Under the pieces are notes generated by a model. That model was given only the letters and a program-made list of their open reading frames with translations, was not told the DNA's origin and ran no database searches. A stretch of 64,000 nt of DNA from Bosea sp. OAE506 (GTDB lineage Bacteria; Pseudomonadota; Alphaproteobacteria; Rhizobiales; Beijerinckiaceae). Numbering within the stretch: position 1 is the first letter of the stretch; the number at the start of each line of letters is the position of its first letter. This document shows, piece by piece, positions 8,461 to 17,352 of this stretch. The stretch covers positions 4,589,001 to 4,653,000 of the forward strand of contig NZ_JBEPOB010000001.1 in assembly GCF_040546595.1 (NCBI RefSeq). Direction: 5' to 3'. A program made the position numbers and the translations under genes.

Positions 8461-9558
8461 TCAGATCTCGATGCCTTCCGGGATCAGCGCCAACCCCTTG
8501 GCATACGCATCCTTGAAGCGGTCGAAGCCGTGGCTGCCGCCATTGACCAGCTTTCGGGCAAGAGCAAGATTGTCCGCCGCCAGAGCCGCGCGGATCTCGT
8601 CCTCCTTGTTGGAGAGGAACTGCGCGAGGATCTGCCCGGCAATGCGGGGCTGGTTGGCCTGAAGCGGCTGGGCGACGAGACCGACGCCGATCTGCGTGCC
8701 GATGCGGGTGTAATTGTCCCGGCCGGTGAGCTGGATGAAGCCGCGCCCCTTGAACAGCGAGCCGTCGCCGGCCTGCGTGTTGCCCAGCCGCTTCCCGATC
8801 GGCGTGCCCGGCTCGTAGAGGTCAAACGGGGCCTTCTCGGTGTTGAACTTGCTCTTCATCTCGTCGATCGGCAGGAACCCTTCCGTCTCCGCCCGGATCG
8901 TCGCCAGCGCCATCAGCAGCATGTCGCGATCGGCCAGACCATAGGATCGCAGCCCGGCGAGGACATGCGGCAGGTGGGTGCGGATATTGGCGAGCGGGGT
9001 CGCTGGCACGAACAGCCGGGCGACCAGTTCCGGCGTGATCTGCGTGACGGCGGAGAAGCTCGACCAGGCAGTCGATGCGACGTTGCTCGCAAGGACCGAC
9101 TGCAGCGAGGCGATCTCCGTGCTCAGCTGCGACGTCTGCATGATCAGCCGGTCGGCCTGGTCGGGCGGTACGACCGCAGGAGTGCTTCCCGTCGTACTGG
9201 TCGATGTCGTCGTCCCCGCCCCGCCGGTGATGGCGGGTGACTTGGACATGAACCCTTCGATGAAGTCAGCGCCGGCATAGCCGGCAGCGGCGAGCCCCAG
9301 GAGAATCTCGACTGTCGCCCCCGCTGCGCCGGTCAGCTTGTCGAGGCCGATCGCCAGCGCGGCCAGCACCCCGGCGATGAAGCCGATGATCAGGCTGATC
9401 ACGAGGCGGCTGGCGAGAAAGGTCGTGGCCTGATCGGGAGGCTGGGTGGCGTTGAAGTCGTGCAGCTTCTTCAGGCCGACGACCGTGCGCGCACCCTGCC
9501 CCACCATGCCCATCAGCCCCGCCAGCATCAGGGCGCTCAACAAGACCGTCGGTTGCAT
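8461..9558 (-). CDS. Membrane-anchored protein with C-terminal glycoside hydrolase family 19 (chitinase/lysozyme-like) domain
   Basis: A 365-residue protein. The N-terminus has two or three hydrophobic segments (about residues 3-20, 45-70 and 75-100). A Thr/Ser/Gly-rich linker (about 113-135) and a helical region follow. The C-terminal GH19-like domain carries MALATIRAETEGF, supplying the probable catalytic Glu, and KGRGFIQLTGRDNY, the family's GRG-hxQLT-NY signature. GH19 enzymes cleave beta-1,4 linkages of chitin or peptidoglycan and are common as phage endolysins, but no other phage genes are nearby. The start at 9558 sits 26 nt or so downstream of a good promoter (9591-9619). A longer in-frame leader to 9597 would overlap that promoter and is unlikely. 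Confidence 0.8.
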   Translation of the reverse strand: MQPTVLLSALMLAGLMGMVGQGARTVVGLKKLHDFNATQPPDQATTFLASRLVISLIIGFIAGVLAALAIGLDKLTGAAGATVEILLGLAAAGYAGADFIEGFMSKSPAITGGAGTTTSTSTTGSTPAVVPPDQADRLIMQTSQLSTEIASLQSVLASNVASTAWSSFSAVTQITPELVARLFVPATPLANIRTHLPHVLAGLRSYGLADRDMLLMALATIRAETEGFLPIDEMKSKFNTEKAPFDLYEPGTPIGKRLGNTQAGDGSLFKGRGFIQLTGRDNYTRIGTQIGVGLVAQPLQANQPRIAGQILAQFLSNKEDEIRAALAADNLALARKLVNGGSHGFDRFKDAYAKGLALIPEGIEI

Positions 9559-9590
9559 CACCGTATCCCCCCAGGCAACGCCGCGGGGTG

Positions 9591-9619
9591 AATACAACCT
9601 ATGGTTTAGTTTTCGTCAA
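9591..9619 (-). promoter_or_regulatory. Putative sigma70-like promoter of the GH19 gene
   Basis: On the minus strand TTGACG (9619-9614), a 17-nt spacer and TGTATT (9596-9591) match the housekeeping consensus well. The local sequence is much richer in A+T than its surroundings. The predicted transcript would start near 9584, leaving a leader of about 27 nt to the ATG at 9558. Confidence 0.55.
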
Positions 9620-9651
9620 TCCTCTCTTTTGGCGACAGGCGCCCCGCCCGC

Positions 9652-10638
9652 CTAGCCGATCTCCACCACGACCCGCCCGCGCACCTTCCCATCGACGATG
9701 GCGCGGGCGGTGTCGATGACGTCGGTCAACGGGACCCGCGTGGTCATCAGGGCGAGGCGGTCGCGGTCGAGGTCAGCCGCCAGCCGGGCCCAGGCCTCGA
9801 GACGGCGCGGCTTCGGGCACATCACCGAGTCGATGCCGAGCAGGGCGACGCCGCGCAGGATGAAGGGTGCGACCGAGGCCGGCAGGTCCATGCCCTGGGC
9901 GAGGCCGCAGGCGGCGACGGCACCGCCATACTTCGTCATGGACAGCAGGTTGGCGAGCGTGTGCGAGCCCACTGCATCGACGCCGGCGATCCAGCGCTCC
10001 TTGCCGAGCGGGCGGCCGGGCGCCGACAACTCCGCGCGGTCGATGATCTCGGCGGCACCGAGGCCCTTGAGATACTCTGCCTCCTCGGCCCGGCCGGTCG
10101 AGGCGATGACGTGCCAGCCGGCCTTGGCCAGCAGCGCGACCGCCACCGAGCCGACGCCGCCGGCCGCACCGGTGACGACCACCGGCCCATCTGCGGGCTT
10201 GAGCCCGTGCTTCTCGAGCGCCAGCACGCAAAGCATAGCCGTGTAGCCGGTGGTGCCGATCGCCATCGCCTCGTCGGGATTGAGGCCTGCCGGCAGCGGC
10301 ACCAGCCAGTCGCCCTTGACGCGGCTCTTCTGGGCATAGGCGCCCAGATGGGTCTCGCCCGTGCCCCAGCCGTTCAGCACCACGAGATCGCCCGGCTTGA
10401 AGTCCGGATGCTCCGAGGTCTCGACCCGGCCGGCGAAGTCGATGCCGGGGATCATCGGCCAGCGCCGGACCACGGGGGCGCGGCCGGTGATGGCGAGCCC
10501 GTCCTTGTAGTTCACCGTCGAATGCGTGACGCGGACGGTGACATCGCCCTCCATGAGATCGCTCTCGGCGAAGTCGGTGAAGGCGAGGCTGGGGCCGGTT
10601 TCGCCCTTGGTTGCGACGAGGGCCTTGAAGCTGGTCAT
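9652..10638 (-). CDS. acuI: Acrylyl-CoA reductase-type medium-chain oxidoreductase (AcuI/YhdH)
   Basis: A 328-residue zinc-free MDR enzyme of the YhdH/AcuI group. It has an N-terminal GroES-like domain with [15 protein letters not shown] and [11 protein letters not shown], then a Rossmann domain with [19 protein letters not shown], which binds NADPH. AcuI reduces acrylyl-CoA to propionyl-CoA, detoxifying acrylate and closing the 3-hydroxypropionate/DMSP route. Length and motifs match the family throughout. The enzyme is cytosolic. It stands alone between the GH19 gene and an MFS carrier on the same strand, with no DMSP genes nearby, so a general detoxification role is the safer reading. Confidence 0.9.
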   Translation of the reverse strand: MTSFKALVATKGETGPSLAFTDFAESDLMEGDVTVRVTHSTVNYKDGLAITGRAPVVRRWPMIPGIDFAGRVETSEHPDFKPGDLVVLNGWGTGETHLGAYAQKSRVKGDWLVPLPAGLNPDEAMAIGTTGYTAMLCVLALEKHGLKPADGPVVVTGAAGGVGSVAVALLAKAGWHVIASTGRAEEAEYLKGLGAAEIIDRAELSAPGRPLGKERWIAGVDAVGSHTLANLLSMTKYGGAVAACGLAQGMDLPASVAPFILRGVALLGIDSVMCPKPRRLEAWARLAADLDRDRLALMTTRVPLTDVIDTARAIVDGKVRGRVVVEIG

Positions 10639-10720
10639 GGGCGTATCCTCCGGAATGCGTTTCCGGCAGCAGATACGCAGCGCAGGCCGCGCGGCAACCC
10701 CGCGCGGCTTTCGCCTTTCG

Positions 10721-11965
10721 TCAGGCCGGCTGCGGCACCGCGCGCTCGACCGGCTTCTCGACGATCGGCAGGTTGATCAGCGCCGAGGCGATGCCGAGCG
10801 CGACCGACAGCCACCAGACGACGATGTAGGAGCCGAAGGCCTCGTAGAGCAGGCCGCCGAGCCAGACGCCGAGGAAGCCGCCGACCTGGTGCGAGAAGAA
10901 GGCGAAGCCATAGAGCATCGCCATGTATTTCGTGCCGAACATCAGCATGACCAGCGAGGAGGTCGGCGGCACGGTCGAGAGCCAGAACAGCCCGATGACG
11001 ATGCCGAAGCAGATCGCGGTGGCCGGGCTCGGCGGCAGCAGGATGAAGACGGCGATCGCGGCGGCGCGGCCGAAATAGATCCAGGCCAGCAGATGGCGCT
11101 TGGGCATCCGCGTCGAGAGCCAGCCGGAGGAGAGGGAGCCGACGGCGTTCGCCAGCCCAATCACGGCCAGCGTCCAGCCGCCGACCCAGGCCGGCAGGCC
11201 CATATCCTTGAGATAGGCCGGCATGTGGACGGTGATGAAGGCGAGCTGGAAGCCGCAGGTGAAGAAGCCGAGCACCAGCAGGACGTAGCTGCGATGGCGG
11301 AAGGCCTCGGTCAGCGCCTGGGCGATCGACTGGTTGGGCAGATTGGCGGCAGAGGCCTGGACCGCCCCGCCGATCTTGCGCGTCGACAGGAAGATCGAGA
11401 TCGGCAGGATCGGCAGCAGCGTCATCGCGAAGACCATCAGCGCCTGGTTCCAGCCGATCTGCTCGATCAGGATGTTGCCGATCGGCGGATAGAGGAACTG
11501 GCCGAAGGAGCCGGCCGCCGTGCCGGCGCCGAACGCCATCGGCCGCCAGGATTCGGGCAGGAGCTTGCCGAAGGCGGCCAGCACGAGGTTGAAGGAGCAG
11601 GCCGAGAGGCCGAAGCCGATCAGGACACCGGCGCCCAGATGCAGCTGCAGCGGCGTCGTGGCGATCGCCATCATGACGAGGCCCGCGCCATAGAGCAGCG
11701 CGCCCGCGCAGAACACCTTGACGATGCCGAAGCGGTCCGCGATGGCGCCCGCAAACGGCGCGCCCAGCCCCCAGAGCAGGTTCTGGATCGCGAGCGCCAG
11801 CCCGAAGGTGTCGCGCCCCCAGCCGAACTGCACCGTCATCGGAATCTGGAACAGGCCGGCGCTGGCGCGCGGGCCGAAGGTGATCAGCGCGATCAGGCAG
11901 CCCGCCGCGACGATGATCTCAGGCGCATGGCTGCGCCCCGGGGCGGGGCTCGAGGCGACGCTCAT
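10721..11965 (-). CDS. MFS transporter (monocarboxylate/oxalate-formate porter-like)
   Basis: A 414-residue carrier with twelve predicted membrane helices in two six-helix halves. The loop [13 protein letters not shown] matches the MFS motif A region between TM2 and TM3, and a second copy, [14 protein letters not shown], follows TM8. N-terminal features ([20 protein letters not shown]) resemble the MCT/OFA branch, which moves monocarboxylates. The start ATG at 11965 gives the normal N-terminus; the open frame to 12109 would add an unconserved leader. The substrate is not determinable. The acuI gene lies downstream on the same strand after 82 nt, so co-transcription is possible. Confidence 0.88.
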   Translation of the reverse strand: MSVASSPAPGRSHAPEIIVAAGCLIALITFGPRASAGLFQIPMTVQFGWGRDTFGLALAIQNLLWGLGAPFAGAIADRFGIVKVFCAGALLYGAGLVMMAIATTPLQLHLGAGVLIGFGLSACSFNLVLAAFGKLLPESWRPMAFGAGTAAGSFGQFLYPPIGNILIEQIGWNQALMVFAMTLLPILPISIFLSTRKIGGAVQASAANLPNQSIAQALTEAFRHRSYVLLVLGFFTCGFQLAFITVHMPAYLKDMGLPAWVGGWTLAVIGLANAVGSLSSGWLSTRMPKRHLLAWIYFGRAAAIAVFILLPPSPATAICFGIVIGLFWLSTVPPTSSLVMLMFGTKYMAMLYGFAFFSHQVGGFLGVWLGGLLYEAFGSYIVVWWLSVALGIASALINLPIVEKPVERAVPQPA

Positions 11966-12115
11966 GGACTGACATCTCCGGCAGGACTGACGTGTGGCTG
12001 CACGATAGCGCCGAACACGACGCCACGATAACGCGATTTCGTGGCATGGCGCATCACGCGGATGCATGGGAGGCCGGCGACTTTGCCGCTGCGATCTCGA
12101 CCTCCCCACCCGGCG

Positions 12116-12130
12116 TTAACCCGCGCTCAA
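12116..12130 (+). promoter_or_regulatory. Near-consensus CtrA box (TTAA-N7-TCAA) upstream of the cell wall hydrolase
   Basis: TTAA at 12116-12119, seven bases, then TCAA at 12127-12130: one mismatch from the CtrA consensus TTAA-N7-TTAA. It lies 10 nt before the first candidate start of the hydrolase gene (GTG 12141) and about 86 nt before the alternative TTG (12216), so its position favours the later start. Confidence 0.4.
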
Positions 12131-12140
12131 CCCTACCGAG

Positions 12141-13506
12141 GTGATAACGGCATCAGGCGAAAGCGTGCCGTTCGTGCGCCGGTCGCTCCCCTCGTGTTCG
12201 GACGGGTGTGCGGTTTTGAGTCATTTGCGTTTGCGCCGGCGTACGAGACGCATCGGATCGGCGGGCCTGAAATGGGCCCTGTCGACGGTCGCGCCCTGGG
12301 CGCTGGCCGCGGGGATGCTGGTCTCCTTCACCGCCTCCGCCGGCCAGAACGCCGGCCTCGACACGCTGCCTGCGACCGCGCTCGGCCGCACCCTGCCCGG
12401 CCCGGCCTCGGAGCTGGAGGAAGGCCCCTCGCTGCTCGTCGCGGCCAGCGCCTTCCGTCTGCCCGGCCTGTCGCTGAGCTCGTCGGTCCTCAAGGCGCAT
12501 CTCAATTTCGACGATCCCGAGCGCCGCTTCGCCATCGATCCGCGCCAGCCGCGCGAGGAGCTGAAGCGCAGCGCCAAGAGCTTCCCCGAGGTCGACCGCA
12601 GCGCCAAGGGCGATCCGCTGCCGCGGCTGCGCCCGGGCCTCTCGGCGCGGGCGCCGGGCGAAGTCGAGCGCGTCGTCTTCGGCGACACCCAGCCGGGGCT
12701 GATCTCGGGCGGCTTTTCGCTGGAGGCCATGCGCGAGGCGGAGGGCATCACCGGCCCGCCGGTCGGCTTCGAGCCGCCTGCCAACGAGCAGGGCCTGACC
12801 GACCCCGCGCTCTCGGATTCCTCGCCGGATGCGCTCGCGGCCTCGGGGCTCTCGCCCTATGGCAATGTCCCGCGCACGCTCGACGGCGCGACGCCCGGCG
12901 TCGCCGCGCCGCTGGCGCAAACCTCGACGACGCCGTCGGTCAACTACAGCGTCACCACGCTGGTGCCGGCGGTGCTGCCGACCGCGCCGGAGCGGGCCGG
13001 GCCTGCTGGCCCGCGCACCCGCCTCGCCGCTGCGACGCGGCGCGCTGCCCGAGACCGGCGCACGCGAGATCTATACCGGGCTGATCCCGGCCGCCGACAT
13101 GGCGCGCCAGCAGCGCTGCCTGGCGGAAGCGGTCTATTTCGAGGCGCGCTCTGAATCCGACGAGGGCCGCGCCGCGGTGGCGCAGGTGGTGCTCAACCGC
13201 GTCAAGAGCACGCTCTACCCCGACAGCGTCTGCGGCGTGGTCTACCAGAACAGCCACCGCTATTTGGCCTGCCAGTTCACCTTCACCTGCGAAGGCAAAT
13301 CCCTGCGCATCACCGAGCCCGGCCCCTGGCGCGACGCGGTCCGCATCGCCCGCGAGGTCTATGAGGGCACGACCTATCTTCCCGAAGTCGGCGCCTCGAC
13401 CCACTATCACGCGCAGTATGTCCGCCCCTACTGGGCCAAGAAGCTCAAGAAGATGGACACGATCGGCCAGCACGTCTTCTACAAGCTGCGGCCGGGGCAG
13501 ACGTGA
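12141..13506 (+). pseudogene. SleB-type cell wall hydrolase, secreted, frameshifted
   Basis: The C-terminal part (13050-13506) is a clear hydrolase_2/SleB domain: RCLAEAVYFEARSESDEG supplies the catalytic Glu, followed by AQVVLNRVKSTLYPDSVCGV, CQFTFTCEGKS and THYHAQYVRP. The N-terminal part, in another frame, has a basic leader, a hydrophobic segment (ALSTVAPWALAAGMLVSF) and a long low-complexity linker. The two parts join if one G is removed from the GGG at 12999-13001. SleB-like enzymes cleave peptidoglycan as transglycosylases or amidases in the periplasm. The reconstructed protein is about 429-454 residues depending on the start (TTG 12216 or GTG 12141). It is possibly a single intact gene with a base-call error. 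Confidence 0.8.
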
Positions 13507-13585
13507 GGGGTGAGGCGCGAACCTTCGAGCGCCAATGAACGAATGCTCGAGCCCACCTGGGGCGGGGGCGATCGCGGAAGAGACA

Positions 13586-14423
13586 ATGGCTGAAGGTTCG
13601 AGGCTAAAAACAGTTCGGATCGGTGTAGTAGAGCACGGTCGACCTCGAGCACTTGCGACACTGGCCGAGATGGCAACGGGAGATGTGATCGTCGATCTTA
13701 GAGCTCGAAGATTTCTTTCCGATGTGCCTGTGCCGTTCGCGAGCCCAGAACCTGCCGACGCAGGCACTAACATAACCGAGTTTAGGTTTACGATCCATCC
13801 GAGTATCAACAGCCCGGAGGCAATCAACTTCATCAACTTGCACGTTACACTGACTGACGAGCCCCGGGTGATCAGTCGTCACGTCACCCCGGCCATTAAG
13901 GAGCAACCAGGGCGTTTCTCGTTCCTGTTTAGTAGACTCTATCCGGTTCTTTCCGATCCGACTTACGATTTCGCCAAGCCCACAGAGCGGTTTGAAATCG
14001 ATTGGATCGAACGACCTTCCGTTCACCGTCGCGGTCGTTGCCTTTGTGACGAACCCTGCCACCCAAATTCATCTCGAACGGGCCGATTTCAAACTTCAAA
14101 TCTACCGTTTCAAGAGCTGCGCGATCGTGATCGCCTCAGCCTTCTTCACTGGCCCTCCATACCAATATTCTCGGGTCTGGTCATGTGTAACGCAGGTCGA
14201 AACGGGCCCGTCCAAATCCTTCGATATCGAAGGCTTAGAGCGGTTGACGCTAGCGACGCTGATTGATCTGAAGCTGGAGTATCAGCAGATACTGATCGAT
14301 CGGGGCGGGTTCGAGGATATCCTGCCGTTCATCGCGTCTGCGACGTTCCTGGCCGAGCCAACACTGAATAGCGCAGAGGCTAAGGAGTGGCGGCAGGTAT
14401 TGAGGGATCGGGGGATAGCCTGA
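13586..14423 (+). pseudogene. Hypothetical protein, lower G+C than neighbours, frameshifted
   Basis: Not recognised. The frame from ATG 13586 (GGAAGAG just upstream) runs to about 14014 and then continues one base later to the stop at 14423. Removing one C near 14015-14016 joins ...FEIDWIER to LPFTVAVVAFVTN... and gives about 278 residues. No signal peptide, membrane helix or known motif is evident; the sequence is mixed alpha/beta and rich in Phe, Ile and Asp. Base composition is visibly lower in G+C than the flanks, and codons such as TTA, AGA and ATA, rare elsewhere, appear. Together with the methylase scrap beside it, this suggests acquired DNA. Function unknown. Confidence 0.55.
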
Positions 14424-14567
14424 TTACCCGGAGACGACCAACTTCCGCACCCGCTTCGTATGCCCCGCGCCGCCCGCGTCGTAGCTAAGATCGACCGTGT
14501 CGATCGACGCCCAGGCGAACAGCTCGCGCACCTCGGGCACGTTGTTGAGCAACAGAATGCGGTTGCC
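14424..14567 (-). pseudogene. C-terminal remnant of a DNA adenine methylase
   Basis: Only the last 47 or so codons of a minus-strand frame look protein-like: RILLLNNVPEVRELFAW, then SYDAGGAGHTKRVRKLVVSG and a TAA at 14426-14424. This resembles the C-terminus of Dam/D12-class adenine methylases (NxPEIRELF ... RxxELLIS). The SAM-binding FxGxG and catalytic DPPY motifs are absent, and upstream sequence is repeat DNA, so the gene is a 3' scrap. It ends one base from the converging unknown gene. It may mark the edge of a deleted restriction or phage island. Confidence 0.5.
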
Positions 14568-14650
14568 CAAGCTCCGAAGTAAAGAACGCACGCACACCCC
14601 CCACATCCCGGGCCTGCCCCTGGATACATCGGAAGCCTCCGGCGCTCTTC

Positions 14651-14690
14651 GATGGATTCCGGGACTTCGCTTCGCTCGCCCGGAATGACG
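14651..14690. repeat. REP-like palindrome (GATTCCGGG ... CCCGGAATGAC)
   Basis: Imperfect inverted repeat with outer arms ATTCCGGG and CCCGGAAT around a CTTCGCTTCGCTCG core. Related copies occur at 16554-16653 and 43463-43571. The surrounding stretch 14568-14851 holds no convincing gene; it contains this element and an irregular G+C-rich leader to the small membrane protein. Confidence 0.65.
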
Positions 14691-14851
14691 GTGCGGTTCA
14701 GAGGCGACGCGACGACCGCGGATGATGACCAGCGGCGCCAGCAGCGATTGCGGCATCCGCCCCTCCCCCACCCGCCAATATGTCGCGGGCCGGCGCGTGG
14801 TGTTTGGGCGCGCCGCCTCCTATCCTGCCTCTAGGGCAATGGGTGGGATGG

Positions 14852-15190
14852 ATGATGCCGGATATGACTTCGCCGCTGAAGACCGAGATCGGCCGCATTC
14901 TGGCGTGGTCACTGTTCCTGCCCGTGCTCTGCGCCTGGCCTTTCCTCTCGGCGATGCCGCTGTTCTCGCTCTGGGGCGGCGGGCATTCGGTCCTGTCCTT
15001 CTCGATCAACGCGGTGATGCTGCTGTTCGGCTTCTGGCCGCTGCTGGCGCTCGCCGGCGTCGGCGCCGTGCTGCGCGTCGAGGGCACGCAGCGACTCGGC
15101 GGCACGCGCAGCGAGCGCGGCCTTTGGCTGGGCGCCTATGCCACGCTCTGGACCGGGCTCTACCTGATCATCGCCTTCGCGCGGCCCTGA
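14852..15190 (+). CDS. Small hypothetical membrane protein
   Basis: A 112-residue protein of unknown family with three hydrophobic segments: about residues 13-35 (ILAWSLFLPVLCAWPFLSAM), 45-70 (SFSINAVMLLFGFWPLLALAGVG) and 90-110 (GAYATLWTGLYLIIAF). Between the second and third is a charged loop containing RVEGTQRLGGTRSERG. It is probably an inner-membrane protein with a cytoplasmic basic loop. The ATG at 14852 is followed at once by a second ATG (14855), and purine-rich GGTGGGATGG upstream could serve as a ribosome site for either. No function can be assigned from neighbours, which are repeats and a DUF6894 gene. Confidence 0.55.
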   Translation: MMPDMTSPLKTEIGRILAWSLFLPVLCAWPFLSAMPLFSLWGGGHSVLSFSINAVMLLFGFWPLLALAGVGAVLRVEGTQRLGGTRSERGLWLGAYATLWTGLYLIIAFARP

Positions 15191-15263
15191 CGCCGGGCCG
15201 GAGGCCCGCGCCGCGGAACAGCCCCCGCGACGGGGCGTTGCTCCCTCTGCGGAGGGTTGCGCC

Positions 15264-15581
15264 ATGCCTCGATACTTCATCACCAGCGACGACGGATCGG
15301 GCGCCAAGCGGGAAGCCGACCCGCTCGACTTTCCCGACGAGAAGGCCGCCACCGACGATGCGCAGCTCGCCCTGGCCGACATGGCGAGCGAGATCCTGCC
15401 CAATGGCCGGCACGCCGCCTTCTCCGTCAAGCTCAACGACGAGACCGGCAGGGAGGTCTACCGCGCCTCGATGACCTTCGAGGCGCGCAGCGGCGACGAG
15501 ACGAGAGCCGCCGCCAAGGCCGCCGACCAGGCGGGCGACGACGCGGCCGATTCCGTCGCGGCCCTGATCAAGGGGCGCTGA
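15264..15581 (+). CDS. DUF6894-family small protein
   Basis: A 105-residue soluble protein. Its N-terminus MPRYFITSDDGSG, followed by an aspartate-rich FPDEKAATDDAQLALADMA segment and a short beta section, matches the DUF6894 family, common in several copies in Bradyrhizobium, Methylobacterium and Bosea. This copy is longer than the typical 70-85 residues because of an Ala/Asp-rich C-terminal extension (about residues 78-105). No biochemical role is known for the family. The start is well placed after GGAGGGTTGCGCC. It sits alone between a small membrane protein and a secreted repeat protein. Confidence 0.7.
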   Translation: MPRYFITSDDGSGAKREADPLDFPDEKAATDDAQLALADMASEILPNGRHAAFSVKLNDETGREVYRASMTFEARSGDETRAAAKAADQAGDDAADSVAALIKGR

Positions 15582-15776
15582 TTAAGCGCAAAAAACCGCT
15601 CAAATGCCCGCGATCGGCTTCACGCAACGTCAAACTGCATGAACAGATCGCATCTGCCGGGCGTGGTTAATTTTACCTTGTTTCGGCGTTTACCTTGCGT
15701 TCATCACTGTTTCCCGGCTTTCTCGGAGTCAGGAAGCGGCGCCAGACGCCGCGAGGTTGGGGACAGGTTGTCGAAC

Positions 15777-16400
15777 ATGGCGAAGAAGGCTCTCACCGTT
15801 TCGGCTCTCGCGGCATCCGCCGTCTCGGCGGCCCTGCTGCTCGGCACCGCCGCGGCCCAGGCCGGCGGCTGCTACGGCTCCTCCTGCCGCCCGGCGCCCT
15901 GCCAGGGTGCAGCCTGCTACAATCTGGTGGAGACGCCGCCGGTCTATGGCTCGATCGCCGAGACGCAGGTCGTGCGCCCGTCCCAGACCTATCGCCGCAT
16001 CGTGCCGGCTGAATACGACTACGTCACCGAGAAGGTGATGATCCATCCGGCGCGGCAGATCCCGCATCATGTCCCGGCGCAGTATTCCTCGGTCCAGGAG
16101 AAGGTCCTGATCTCGCCCGGCGGCAAGCGCTGGGAGGTCACCACCGATGCCTATGGCCGCACCACCGGCTGCTGGGTCTATGACAAGCCGCAGTACGGCT
16201 ATCGCCAGCGCACCGTCGAGGTTTCGCCGGCCCGCGTCGAATACGAGACCGTCCCCGCCGTCTACACCCAGCGCCAGCGCAAAGTCATGGTGCGGCCGAC
16301 GCAGGTGCTGCACGAGACCGTGCCGGCCGTCTACGAGACCCGCCATCGCAAGGTTCTGGTGAGCCCGGGCTCGCAGCACTGGCAGAAGGCCGGCTACTGA
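15777..16400 (+). CDS. Secreted protein with internal valine/tyrosine-rich repeats
   Basis: A 207-residue protein. A Sec signal peptide is evident (MAKKALTVSALAASAVSAAL ... AQA, cleavage near residue 29), followed by a Cys-rich mature start (GGCYGSSCRPAPCQGAACYN). Four related units then repeat a pattern of V-P-A-x-Y or equivalent, a few residues, then K-V-hydrophobic-hydrophobic-x-P: PAEYDYVTEKVMIHP, PAQYSSVQEKVLISP, PAVYTQRQRKVMVRP and PAVYETRHRKVLVSP. Units are 40-50 residues apart, and two end in G-x-x-W. I know of no named function for this repeat; an envelope-associated structural role is a guess. A strong terminator follows at 16460. Confidence 0.7.
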   Translation: MAKKALTVSALAASAVSAALLLGTAAAQAGGCYGSSCRPAPCQGAACYNLVETPPVYGSIAETQVVRPSQTYRRIVPAEYDYVTEKVMIHPARQIPHHVPAQYSSVQEKVLISPGGKRWEVTTDAYGRTTGCWVYDKPQYGYRQRTVEVSPARVEYETVPAVYTQRQRKVMVRPTQVLHETVPAVYETRHRKVLVSPGSQHWQKAGY

Positions 16401-16459
16401 GTTTCGACTTCGAGATCTTCGTGTTTTGACTGCCTTTGACTACGGAAAAGACCACTCAA

Positions 16460-16485
16460 CCCCGGCTCACGCCGGGGTTTTTTTT
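16460..16485 (+). terminator. Rho-independent terminator after the secreted repeat protein
   Basis: Perfect seven-base-pair stem CCCCGGC/GCCGGGG with a TCAC loop, followed by eight Ts (16478-16485). It lies about 60 nt after the stop at 16400. Confidence 0.9.
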
Positions 16486-16553
16486 ATGGGTCGTCGCGTC
16501 CAGCGAGCGAGCGCGACTGCTGCGCATGTCGCTCACCCATTCCCTCACGCGCG

Positions 16554-16653
16554 TCATTCCGGCCGCAGCGAAGCGGAGCGCCGGAATCCAGCGTAGAGCG
16601 CACCCGTCGCCGGCACGCCCTATGATGGATTCCGGGACAAGCCCGGAATGACG
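16554..16653. repeat. Double REP-like element (GTCATTCCGG ... CCCGGAATGAC)
   Basis: Two palindromic units in tandem: GTCATTCCGGCCGCAGCGAA with its pairing arm GGAGCGCCGGAATCC, and a second at 16627-16653 with GATTCCGGG/CCCGGAATGAC. The whole element is bounded by GTCATTCC and GGAATGAC. It is related to the copies at 14651 and 43463. The rest of the gene-free stretch 16401-16723 holds the terminator at 16460 and nothing else I can identify. Confidence 0.7.
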
Positions 16654-16723
16654 GCGATGTCAGCGTAGGGAGTATTCACATTCGACGGCAATGCCGTCCG
16701 GAGCCAGTGACCCCTGCGTCGCC

Positions 16724-16993
16724 CTATCCCAGCCCGCCCATCAGCAGCACCAGCACGCCGACGCCGAGGAAGAAGGCGAGCAGGCGCGCGGGCATGCCGA
16801 CCAGCGTGCCGGGCGAGCGCGCCAGCGCGAAGCCAGCGACGATCTCGCTGAGGCCGAGACCCAGCAGCACGAGGACGAAGGGCGGGAAGGCGGCGGAGGG
16901 CGTAATCCAGCCGGCCTTGAACACCAGCGCGACGAGAACGCCGAGAACCGCGCCGAAGGCGACGAAGACGAACTCGACGCGCGTGAACCGCAT
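16724..16993 (-). CDS. Small hypothetical membrane protein
   Basis: An 89-residue, strongly hydrophobic protein with three predicted membrane helices: about residues 7-27 (EFVFVAFGAVLGVLVALVF), 35-58 (AAFPPFVLVLLGLGLSEIVAGFAL) and 66-88 (MPARLLAFFLGVGVLVLLMGG). The N-terminus carries two Arg, favouring a cytoplasmic N-terminus. No family is recognised. It starts 8 nt after the IF-1 stop on the same strand and is therefore probably co-transcribed with infA and perhaps the helicase. That arrangement alone does not reveal a function. The length and continuous hydrophobic pattern argue that it is a real gene. Confidence 0.6.
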   Translation of the reverse strand: MRFTRVEFVFVAFGAVLGVLVALVFKAGWITPSAAFPPFVLVLLGLGLSEIVAGFALARSPGTLVGMPARLLAFFLGVGVLVLLMGGLG

Positions 16994-17001
16994 GGCGCGG
17001 C

Positions 17002-17274
17002 TCAGCGCCGGCGGAAGTTCTGGTTGCGCGGCGGGCCGCTGGGCGCGGGGCCGGCAGTCTTCTGGCGGAAGTTGATGCGGCCGCGATCGAGATCGTAGGG
17101 CGACATCTCGACGACCACGCGGTCGCCGGCGATGGTGCGGATGCGGTTCTTCTTCATCTTGCCGGCCGCATAGGCCAGGATGACGTGGTCGTTGTCGAGC
17201 TTCACCCGATAGTTGCCGTCCGGCAGCACCTCGACGACGGTCCCGTCGAATTCGAGCAGTTCTTCCTTAGCCAT
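17002..17274 (-). CDS. infA: Translation initiation factor IF-1 (second-copy type with C-terminal tail)
   Basis: A 90-residue protein whose first 70 residues are the S1/OB-fold IF-1 ([58 protein letters not shown]). It binds the 30S A site with IF-2 and IF-3 during initiation. An extra Pro/Gly/Arg-rich tail (about residues 72-90) is absent from the standard 72-residue alphaproteobacterial IF-1. Such tailed copies next to a DEAD-box helicase and a cold-shock gene are, as I recall, the second IF-1 of Rhizobiales. ATG 17274 gives the conserved MAKEE start; the open frame continues upstream to 17340 without homology. Confidence 0.92.
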   Translation of the reverse strand: MAKEELLEFDGTVVEVLPDGNYRVKLDNDHVILAYAAGKMKKNRIRTIAGDRVVVEMSPYDLDRGRINFRQKTAGPAPSGPPRNQNFRRR

Positions 17275-17352
17275 TCTGTCGTCCTTCGTGTGCCCGTTGG
17301 CGCTGGGGCGGGATCGCGCCTGCGACCCCGCCCCGCTCAAGCGTAATGCGCG

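Noticed and set aside
12041..13084. Alternative plus-strand frame across the cell wall hydrolase N-terminus
   Set aside because: It lacks the hydrophobic leader and linker continuity; the 12141 frame reads as protein up to the break.
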